DNA from: Eupeodes corollae
Lineage: Eukaryota; Arthropoda; Insecta; Diptera; Syrphidae
Assembly (NCBI RefSeq): GCF_945859685.1
Contig: NC_079147.1
Span: 305,968,485 to 306,032,484 of the forward strand
Direction: 5' to 3'
Length of the DNA: 64,000 nt
The notes beneath the pieces are model-generated. The model was not told where the DNA came from. It was given only the letters and a program-made list of their open reading frames with translations, and did not search any database. Shown piece by piece: positions 22,490 through 32,200 of this stretch (positions are counted from its first letter, which is position 1; each line of letters begins with the position of its first letter). The position numbers and the translations under genes were made by a program.

Positions 22490-24142
22490 TAGCCAATGTA
22501 GTCTTTTTAAATGACTTCTCAATTTTGCCAATTGCTTGCGTAGTTGGTCGATTGTGTAAACCATATTAACCGCTGTGGCAGAATTACTATTTTTGTAGTA
22601 GGTTTTAACAATTTGTATGCTATAGTTAAGACATCAATTTTCGTAGATGCCAGCCCTATACTTTTAAAAGCGCAAATAGATAACCCGTTGTTACACCACA
22701 ATAATAACGCTATTAAAACAAGTAGTAATTTTACTTTCCTAAGGTTCTAACGAAGATACTTCCTTATAATAAAGTGTTTGCCCAATTGTCGTGCTCAAAA
22801 AGCTAGTATCATTTACAGTAAAATTGGTGGTAGGCCCGATAGTATCAAGTTATATTCGGATATTACAAGTGCACTAGCCATTGCAATAACGGATATGGAC
22901 TGCTGAAAATCCCCCTTAAAAGTGATTCCACCTCTTTAGATATGCTTGCCTTTTTGTAGGTTTTGTTGAAAAATATTAAAATTAAATTTTAAACGCCATC
23001 ACTTATTTCTTCGCCTCATAGTCTTTTTTTCAAAGAAACTGAGGATGTACATTATGTTAAAAATGAACAAAATAAAGGAAATACAAAAATCAAGTTCAAA
23101 GGTTTCTATATGTGAAACTACAGAAGGGCTAGTAGTAATCCATATCTAGTAAGTCAATGGCAATAAGTTTTTATTTTCTGTTGCAAACAATTAAAATATT
23201 TTGCCTCTTTAGAGGCTATTGCATTAATATAGGGAACATATATTTGTTTGAACTATTAAATACAATAATAATTATTAAAAGAAAAACTTGAAGGCCTCGG
23301 GGTAACAAATCGGAACGAGTTGAAAACAAACAAGCATTCTTCCTGGTAATTTAAAATTTAAACTAGTTTCAAAATATCGGTTATGAAATAATTTTTCTTT
23401 TTTTAAATTTTGTCTTTTTAAATAAATGACAGAAAAACTGTTTAACAAAAATATTCCCTTTTGAAATTTAGAATTAGAAAAAAATCAGAATCGTGTTCAA
23501 TTAAATTTGTAAACCAAATGTAAATCATGATTTTAATATCTTTAACAATATTATGCATATGTTTAAACAATGCTGATTCCGTTTTTAAAAGGTTATAGGT
23601 AAAAACTTCCCATACGACCCTTTACATGTTTCGTATTAAGTTCTTTTCAGTTTTCTTCAGGGTTAATAGAAGTGAATTTGGTTGAATAATTTTTATAAAT
23701 CGGAACTAAAATCACAATCCAAATTATTTCTTCTCGCCAACCGTTTAAAAATTATCGTGCAGCCAGATTTTATGTCACACGAGTTTTTAAATATATATAT
23801 TCGTTTAATAACCTGTTTCAGGCTTTTAAATAAAGGCCTTTTCTAATAGTCGAACACAGAGATTCTTAATGAAAGCTTTTTGTTTGCTTTTACCTCTAAA
23901 GCTTTTACAAATAAATTTTAAGAAGTCCAATTAAAGCATTAACGAAAATTTAAAAAATTAGCATGCATTCAATAAAATATTCAATGTAAAAAAAGAAAAC
24001 TGACAACCCGGCTTAAAACACAAAACATTGAAGAAATAGGAGCACAAAGTTCCAAAAAAAAACCGTAATAAAGACTTATACACTTCGTAACTATTCTACC
24101 GTCCGAAAAGTGTATTAGCCAATTAAATAAATACGACAGTTA
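22490..24142. other. Unassigned AT-rich stretch
   Basis: Short opposite frames at 22519-22750 have no recognisable motif. The rest is AT-rich and without repeats that I can define. Confidence 0.35.
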
Positions 24143-24439
24143 AGCAGCATTCACATGAGTGCGACCAAGAACGACGAATGAATTACAAAATGTAAGTTTA
24201 TATACATTTGAAGATATATTTCCACACAAATTCTTAAAAATCGCTAGCAATATAGTTTCTATTTGATTGATGATGCATACTTTTACTTTTCAATATCATA
24301 TATTAATACATTTAAGAAAACAAATTTATTTACGAACTGTCAAACTTAATTCACGTTCCACTTTATCCACACTCGCAAAGAATAAAATAATCACGCGTAC
24401 TTAACCTTAAAAATCATTCTTGTTTTGGTTTCGATGGTG

Positions 24440-24990
24440 AATAGTGTTCGGCTGTGGCCGAAGTAACAACGTGCAAAGACAGATGGAAGAATTTGAGAGA
24501 AAGATTCTCAAAATATTACAAAAAAGAGAAGAATGTGCAGCGTGGGTCGCAGGAATATGTGAAGAAGCCATGGCTGTATTTTGAAATAATGAAGTTAGTT
24601 CCGAATATTGAAGTGCCAAGGTAATTTTAAAATAGTTTTTGTTGAATTTTTTAAATTAATGTTTGTGTGTCTTTGTTTTCTAGAACTGTCTGGAATATGG
24701 CACACGGAAAAGAAAATGAAAACTCATTCCAACTGCAGGATAATACAGAAGACTCATTCCCTACGGTTTCATGCTGGACTTCAGAAACACCATCACCAGC
24801 AGCAAAGAAGAGAAAAAGGAAGTCCGATACCGAAAAGGTTTTGGTGGCATTGACTAAAATCAATGATCCAGAGTCAACTCCGCTGGTGAATTTTTTTTGT
24901 CACCCGCACAACTGCAAGTTCTTGGACCCCTAGAAAGCACTCAAAACTTGAGACGCATACATTGGATGTCTTTCATCAAATTGAATTTGA
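24440..24990 (+). pseudogene. MADF/BESS-type accessory protein of the Harbinger element
   Basis: The plus strand encodes VTTCKDRWKNLRERFSKYYK followed, after about 18 residues, by WLYFEIMKLV, the second half of a MADF DNA-binding domain. A GT at 24621 and an AG at 24682 bound a likely 60-base intron. The second exon encodes a Ser/Glu-rich linker with KKRKRKSD (possible nuclear localisation). With one frame change a BESS-like end follows, FFLSPAQLQVLGPL. The N-terminal start of the MADF domain is not present in frame, so the gene is truncated or has decayed. In Harbinger elements such a protein assists the transposase in reaching DNA. Confidence 0.65.
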
Positions 24991-25429
24991 AGACGACTGA
25001 AATTTTAAATGTGATTTTATTTTACTTTTGCTTGTTTTTTATTAGTTTTTAGTTTTAAGAAGTGTACATTTTTTGCTAGTGCAGGAAGCATGTTTCTATT
25101 TCTGTTTATTTTTATTCCAAATTAGTTGTAATGTTTATTTAAATTATGAAGTATATTTTTTTTTGTTTGTGCTTTGTAAATATAGAAAAGGCACAAGTTA
25201 TTTAAATAAAAATAAATTCCTTTTGTTTAAATGAATAACGTCTTTCAATAAATATTATTTCATTAAACCCTATCGTATTGAAAGCTAATACTTCCTTCTT
25301 CCAAGCAACAGTTATCAAACTTTCCTTGAACATCATATCCTGAAGACCGTGTTGACACTGAAATGGAATCTTCTGAATCCTAGATAGGATTCTCTTGTTC
25401 AATCATATGTCTATCGTTTTTTTATCTGA

Positions 25430-26405
25430 GAATATTGTAAAGGATGCAACAGCTTAGAATTATGCGGTGACCTGATTCTTTGCCAACTTCAAAGCATTTC
25501 AGGAGGATTTTCCAAGTATGGGCCATGATGCCAAGCGCATTTTTAACAACTCTCCTAGCTCTGGATAACCTGTAAAAGAAAAATGTTAATCAAATAAATA
25601 CATATTTACAAGTGTAAATATTTTAGTATTGCTTATAGTTAAAAATTTTTTCCCTACGTGAGATATTTCGGAAAAGTTCTCAAGATTGTCGATTTCAGTG
25701 CAAAGCCTTCATCTCCAATGATAACATAGTGTAATTTTGAGGTTTTTCCAGGAAGAGGTGAATCCTCTGGAATATTCAACTCTGTAGAATTATATTAACA
25801 ACAATTACTGAGCCAAGCGTTGTCAAAAAGACTGCAACTGAAAACTGTCGAATCAGCGTTACTGCCATAGGCTCCGATGTCAACCATTAAAAATCGATAT
25901 TTTGCATCCACAACTGCCAACAGGTTGTACGAAAATGTTTTTTTATAATTGAGATAAAAACTTCCACTTTTCTTTGGAGGAAAAGTTAAAACATGTTTGC
26001 CGTCTACAGCACAGGCAGTTCGGAAAGTTACAGCACTCAAAAAATTCGAATGAAATTTGTTTAAAATCGTCTTTTGAAATCGAACTGGGTATGATGATTT
26101 TTAAGCAATTGGCGTTGATATCGTCAAGGGTAGTATCTATTACTTTTTTTACGGTGGACACTCAATTTCAAAATCTGTAGGCAAGGTCGACAAAACTTGC
26201 ACCAGTAGCAAGGAATCTAGAAAAATTAAATATAACCTTTAGCAAAATTGAAACAACTTTATATTGTATATGGACAAAAGCTCTTACCTCAAAGTAATTA
26301 CTAATTTTTCCTTGGCGCAAATAATGTCGTTTCTGAAGCTAGTAACTTTCAAAACCAAGTTGTTCTTAACCAAGTTAAAAATGTAGTCAAATGTTTCCTT
26401 TGACA
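25430..26405 (-). pseudogene. Harbinger-type DDE transposase (HARBI1-like)
   Basis: The N-terminal exon (about 26405-26287) reads MSKETFDYIFNLVKN and ends LVITLR at a GTAAGA donor. After a 67-base intron the next exon continues FLATGASFVDLAYRF, then stops. Frame pieces give FPNC and AVDGKHVLTFPPKKSGSFYL (first catalytic Asp), then LLAVVDAKYRFLMVDIGAYG (second Asp region) and VIIGDEGF. A final exon (about 25575-25435) gives LSRARRVVKNALGIMAHTWK. The usual catalytic Glu of the ENAFG motif is Lys here (VKNALG). At least two stops or shifts plus this change make it inactive. The layout matches HARBI1-family transposases. Confidence 0.75.
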
Positions 26406-26759
26406 TCCTAAAATATGTAAAAACCTTTCAGGATATTTTTCCATTAGTCTTATTAAGGAAATATATTCTCCTTCAATTTTCCGATTTGCATTAAATGGAT
26501 GCACATAAAATCTTTTCCTTGTTTACTTTATTGAGAAGGACACCAATAATTTTTTTTTCAACAAATATAGCTTCGACCGCATTTTCTAATCGTTTGTTTT
26601 CAAAACAAAACACAATAATGATAAACACAAAAATAAACAATTGTAAAATTCACACTTCATTCGCAACGAATTAAAAACTCTCATGTGAAAGAAATGTCAA
26701 AATCGACGAATATTCGTTCATTCGTTGCCGGGTTTGTCGTTGGTCGAGCTCATGTGAAT

Positions 26760-26801
26760 CATAGAGGAAATATTATACTATATTAATATATTTCCACTAT
26801 G
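26760..26801. mobile_element. 42-bp palindromic insertion with perfect 8-bp target duplication
   Basis: The sequence starts CATAGAGGAAATAT and ends ATATTTCCACTATG. The two ends are inverted repeats with one mismatch around an AT-rich centre. ATGTGAAT stands directly on both sides (26752-26759 and 26802-26809). Removing the 42 bases plus one ATGTGAAT restores a Harbinger terminal repeat like those at 24143 and 44367. It therefore behaves as a minimal inverted-repeat element with an 8-bp duplication, a length used by hAT and P-type transposases. It encodes nothing. Confidence 0.75.
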
Positions 26802-26818
26802 ATGTGAATAATGCTTTA

Positions 26819-27044
26819 ATATTATTGTAAGAAATAATATAAAATCCACCACATTGTAGTAGATTATCAATAATCCCTATTGACCATCTCTAGACATCCC
26901 CCTATTTTGATATTTTGACAGTATTTCCAAAATGACTTTCCAACAGCTGTTATCTTCAATCTGTGTGGTTGTTATTCAATTTTCTCTAATCTTCGTTTTA
27001 TTTATATTTTTCCCAACAAATTTCACCATAAAACGTTCGAAACC
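26819..27044 (+). promoter_or_regulatory. Putative Las 5' flank and leader
   Basis: The stretch between the end of the Harbinger element and the Las ATG is about 226 bases. It includes CAACAGCTGTT (an E-box-like palindrome) near 26940 and pyrimidine-rich sequence before the start codon. No TATA box is obvious. A transcription start cannot be fixed from sequence alone, so this is inferred from position only. Confidence 0.35.
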
Positions 27045-28474
27045 ATGTTACGACAGTGCGTTCCTAAATCTCCGGTAAAATCAGTAAGTAAATAAAATCC
27101 CATTCCAAATTATTTCCATTAAAATAATTATAAAATTCCAAAGCTTGTTTATCGCTGTCAACACACAAGTACTGAAAAAATCGAAGAAATCCGTGAAAGA
27201 TTGGCCAAAGGACCAAAATTTCAGGATTTCGTTCAAAATCCCAACTACACCGCAGAAGAATGGAATGAATATGAGGGTAAACTACGTCGTGAAAAGGGAG
27301 AAAACGAGCGCCTCAGATTGCCTCCTTGGTTAAAGACAACCATTCCGACGGGCAAGAATTTCAATAAAATCAAGGAACAACTTAGAGATCTTAAATTGGC
27401 AACAGTCTGTGAAGAGGCTCGATGTCCTAACATTGGCGAGTGTTGGGGTGGTGGCGAACATGGCACACAAACTGCCACTATAATGGTGAGTGCGTGCAAA
27501 CATCAACGTCATGGAATTATCGATGGTGACCTATTGATAACCTTTCGTTTGTTTATTTATTAGTTGATGGGGGATACTTGTACACGCGGCTGTCGGTTTT
27601 GTTCAGTGAAAACAGCCAGAAATCCACCTCCGCTGGACCCACAAGAGCCTGTGAACACAGCTACAGCTATTGCTTCATGGGGATTGGACTACATTGTCCT
27701 CACTTCAGTCGATAGAGATGGTTTGTATTGAAATTCAAGAGTGCAGAATCAAGACTGACGAAAATTATTATGAGATATTGTTATTTTTTTATATTGTCGT
27801 ATTTTTAGTAACATCTTCAGGTCTTCCTTCAAAAACCCTTGATTACTCGAACTCAATTCCAAGAATCTTTCATTAATTCTCAATATCTTTGTATAGATTT
27901 GTCCGACGGAGGTGCAGCTCACATCGCTGAAACTGTTAAGGAAATCAAAGCAAGGAATCCCAATATCTTCGTCGAATGCCTGGTGCCTGATTTTCGAGGC
28001 AACCTAGATTCTGTAAAGAAAATCGCTCAGTCAGGACTCGATGTTTATGCCCATAACATCGAAACTGTCGAAAAACTCACACCCTTTGTCCGCGATCGCC
28101 GCGCCGAATACCGACAGACCTTGGCTGTTCTCAAGGAAGCCAAGCAATTCAACCCAAAACTCGTTACAAAGAGCTCCATAATGCTCGGTCTGGGAGAAAC
28201 TGACGAACAAATCGAACAAACCCTCAATGACCTTCGTAAGGTTGGAGTGGAGTGTGTGACCCTCGGTCAGTACATGCAACCCACAAAGAAACATCTAAAA
28301 GTCATCGAATACGTGACACCGGAGAAGTTCAAGCATTGGGAAGAACGAGGTCAGCAACTGGGATTCCTTTACACAGCCAGTGGACCATTGGTTCGCAGTT
28401 CATACAAAGCTGGAGAGTTCTTTATCACAAGTATTTTAAAAACCAGACAGGAAAACACCGCCGAGAAGTTGTAA
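27045..28474 (+). CDS. Las: Lipoyl synthase, mitochondrial (four coding exons)
   Basis: Radical-SAM iron-sulfur enzyme that inserts two sulfur atoms into protein-bound octanoyl groups to make the lipoyl cofactor of pyruvate and 2-oxoglutarate dehydrogenases and the glycine cleavage system. Exons are 27045-27083, 27144-27485, 27564-27720 and 27897-28474. All introns are GT...AG and the join gives 371 residues, the normal length for insect enzymes. The auxiliary cluster motif CEEARCPNIGEC has its Cys at 102, 107 and 113. The radical-SAM motif CTRGCRFC has Cys at 133, 137 and 140. The C-terminal RSSY is at 346-349. The short exon 1 plus following residues (R/K/Q/S-rich) suit a mitochondrial targeting sequence. 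The start is the first ATG, in context AACC. No disruption is seen. Confidence 0.95.
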
Positions 28475-28563
28475 ATACGATACACAAAATAGGAAAGGAA
28501 AAAAGCTTAACTAACCTAGTTATAGGCGTTGTAGTTGTTGTTGTATGTTGACATAAAAATATA

Positions 28564-28569
28564 AATAAA
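28564..28569 (+). terminator. Poly(A) signal AATAAA of Las
   Basis: A canonical AATAAA lies 90 bases after the Las stop codon, followed by an A-rich stretch and then GT/T-rich sequence, as expected for a cleavage site. No nearer signal of this form is seen. Confidence 0.6.
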
Positions 28570-29221
28570 GAACACAAAAACAAAAACAAAGAAAAAGAAA
28601 TATTATCTCGAAAAATGTTGTTTTTCACTCATTCATTCATTCATAATAATCAATCAATTCAACAAGTTGTCGTCAGCATCCTTGTTCATGGGCATGCGTC
28701 ATGCAACGTCATCTAGTTTTACCTTTTCTTGACAGGCATTGACGTTCCTCTCGGTAACTGTACTGTGTGTGTTTTTCCATTCGTCTAACAAGTGAGGAAA
28801 GGTTTATTAATTGGATTTTCTCTGAAATCCTTTTTTCAACCTTTCAAAAACCTTTCTTCAAAAGTGAATTTCAAAAAATATAATAACCGCATAAATTAAA
28901 GTTCGAAATCATTAAAATTGATGCATCTAAAAGTATGCAATCAATAGATAAGTCGAACATATGTTGTGGAAAAAATAGCTTTGCATAACGTGTAGGCGGT
29001 CAAAGTACAAAGTCAAGGAAACCAACGAGAAAAACGAGTACAACGAGTGGTTTTTCAATTATTGAAGTGTTCTTATTCTTGTTTTTCGTCTTCCATAAAT
29101 CGAAAAGGAAAATAAAAGAGAACTCAAAACACCATCTGGAATATTAACGAACAAAAGACAAATAATCTGAAAAACAATACGAACAAAAAGTTTAATAAAA
29201 TATTAATTAGTATATCAACAA

Positions 29222-32200
29222 ATGCCGGGCACACGTCGCATTATACTCGGACATGTCATGTCCGGGTTGTGCTCGAAAATGAATCGCACTAAACCAGTTC
29301 CAGCTGATGTCATGGAGACTCCACTAAATCGATGTTTGAATACATTCGATATAACTTTATTGGGTAAATATTATAAATGAATTTTAATATTCAATTACAT
29401 TTTTTTATGCATTACACTTTAAATATCATTTTTATTCATTGCGATTAGCTTAGCTTAGCTTTGAGAAACTTTCATGTCTTTATTTTTGATGACTCTGGCG
29501 ATGACGGGAATGTACCTACTTTTTGGTTTTAGATTATTATTTGCAGGAAGAGTTTGTTTTTACTTGATTGGTATAAAAATCGATATCGGAGCACGGGAGC
29601 ATCTTCTTGGTTGTAATCTGATGCCACAATGTTCATATCCTCTTATTTTGTTCCCATCAGTCTATGAAATGTTTGCATATTTCTGTGTTATTTGTTTAAA
29701 TCAAAGGAAATGTGACACTCTTTTGGAATCTTTATGGGGGATCACATTTTTCTGTCAGTCCACAAGCTTGCATTGATTAATGTTCTGGATTCAAACTAGA
29801 ATAATTTGTAAATTCGATACTCTGTTTTAATTTGTGTTACTTCATCATAAGGGATTATTCTCTTTTTAGCTCTGAGTTTAATCAGAGCGCTATGATTAGT
29901 TACAAAATAAATAGTAAATATTTATAATTTGTTTAGGAACAACGATCTGCGTAGAAATCGGAGATCGCTGTAGTGCCCAGCCAAGTTCTCGCAATAATCC
30001 CTTTTAAAAGCAATACACTTAGCCGATATTTAACCTCCTCCAACTGTAGAACGAATCAATGCAGAATCTTAAAATTTGCCTAATAGTTACCAAATTTTAA
30101 CGTCAGGTCCAAAAGAGTATCTGAGATATAGCACTCTACTTACTTACTTACTTAAGGTGGCCCTACAGTCCGGGGCGGACCTGGGCATCAACCAACATGC
30201 GTCTCCAGCCAGCTCGGTCCCTAGCTAGCTGTCTCCAACTTCGCAAGCCAATTTGGTTGAGGTCCTCTCCACCTGGGTGCGCCACCTGAGTCGCGGTCTA
30301 CTTCTACTGCGCCCTCGGGATTGGATTCAAAGACCTTCCGGGCTGGAGCGTTGATGTCCATTCGCTCTACGTGACCTAGCCATCTAAGCCGTTGGACTTT
30401 AATTCTGCTAACTAGGATATATCACTCTAGATAGCTCAAAAAACAGACTGTCTGACTAAACGATCAACAAAATTATGATGAACTACCCAACATTGTAGAA
30501 CTTGAAATTTCGGCTTTGTAGTAGAAAGGAAGGAAAAAGTCACAAAATTGTGGTTTTATATTTAGGGGACGTGATATCCATCCACAAGAATATGCAATGC
30601 TTAAGTTAAAAATACCAATCCACTGAACCGATTTTCATCAAATTTTCAAACAAGATTAGTAAAGACAAGTGGAATCGACTCTAGAAATTTGTACACACTG
30701 CCACGCCCACAAAAAGAGAAAATAGATTTAAACCAAAATTTAAACTTGTTTTTTTTTTTCTAACATTAAAAAAGGTAAACACAATAGAGTTTAAAATTAT
30801 TCAAATTTAATTTGAAATCAATAAATTTGTATTCGGATTAAAAAAAAGTAGCAAACTGCGTGTTGCAATATCTGATCAAAAAAATTAAGGGGTATTCTAT
30901 TTTTTATTGAATTGAAATCTTTAAGTATCTCTTAAATAATAGTATTTTTTTAGAATAGAAATTTATTTATATATAAAACTCATTAATACAATAAAAGATT
31001 ACTTGAGTTTTTTAGGACCTAGTTTTAAAACCGTCGGTCAGATTGACAGAATATGAATTCTGATAGCGAAAACAAACATAACAATAAAGATAAAATGTGA
31101 GATTAAATGGATTAATAAAATTAAATTACTGGAAATTTTTTTAATTTTAAACAAGTTTATATACAAAAAAATTAAACTTCAATGAAAAGATGTAGCACCA
31201 AGAAAAAAACGTACAAATTTAAATGCACTGGACAAATTAAAAGCTTTCTCTAAGAATTCTTTTTCTGTAAGCCATTGCGCATTGGGGAATTTGTAAAGTC
31301 TATCCCAGCCTTTTGCTCCATTAACGGTTTGGACAGCATCTTCAGCTTCAAATTGGTTCTTCCGAAAAATGTCTCGACGAATTTCTTGGATAATTGGACA
31401 AAATCCTAAAAAGTGTCCGATATTCTCTCTCTCATGGGTGTTGCAGAGTTGGCACTCGATAGGGAGGTCTGGTCTGTGAGGTATATCTCACCTCTGGCTC
31501 GTAGAATTGAAGAAATCATTTCCTCTGAGTTCTTGTCGTCGAGGTAGTTGGATTCTCCAAGAATAAAATCCAACTTACTATAGAAATCTTAATTCTGCGA
31601 TGCTTTGGCATGGTTGATGAAATTTTGCCGATATTTCTTATCCAATTTCGCAACAAGGGAGTAAAGACTTCCTTTAATAGTTGTTAGATTGTCCAAATCA
31701 AAATCGATCCATTCATCGATCTTATAGACTAGATACAAAAACAAAATATAAATAAATAAAAATGAAACCGGTGGCGTGTAGTTCTAGAGGGTGCATTTAC
31801 ACAGTTAACTAGTCTTCTTAGAGGAAGACAATTGATATGAAATGTTACAATGTCTCTTATAAACATTACTGAAAAATAAATCCTACGATCATAAAGAGAT
31901 TGCATACCAAATAATAAGCATCGCGTATAATAAGAAGGCCTTACAATCCTCCAGTTTAGCTCATAAAATGCGAACCTTGTAAAATGTTTCTGAATTTTTT
32001 CAATTCTGTCTATTGAATTATTGTAATAAGGGTTCCAAATAATGCTACAGTATTCAAGAACTGACCTTACTAGTGAATTGTACAAAGATTTTAAGGTATA
32101 TGAATCTGAGAATTCCTTGGTGTTTCTTTTTTAGGAAACCAATCATTTGATTTGCTCTGTTTATGATATAATCATAGTGCGGTAAGAAGGAAAGTTTAGT

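Larger units (their letters stand above)
24143..26815. mobile_element. PIF/Harbinger transposon, complete but decayed
   Basis: The left end is AGCAGCATTCACATGAG at 24143. The right end, read inwards, is AGCATTATTCACAT, and TTA flanks both sides (24140-24142 and 26816-26818), the expected 3-bp target duplication. Internal subterminal repeats (ACGAATGA style) support the pairing. The element carries two convergent genes: a MADF/BESS-type DNA-binding protein on the plus strand and a DDE transposase on the minus strand. Both are broken. A 42-bp palindrome sits inside the right terminal repeat at 26760-26801. The element ends about 230 bases before the Las start codon, so it borders that promoter. 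Confidence 0.85.

Noticed and set aside
24143..26815. Host MADF transcription factor gene at 24440-24990
   Set aside because: It lies between Harbinger ends next to a Harbinger transposase and is truncated, so it is the element's own accessory gene.
27330..27512. Minus-strand frames across the Las exons
   Set aside because: They are shadows of the conserved Las coding sequence on the plus strand. The plus-strand protein carries all catalytic motifs.
29474..29776. 100-codon hydrophobic plus-strand frame just inside the transporter intron
   Set aside because: It has no similarity to the transporter or to any family I know, and its AT-rich composition is enough to explain it.
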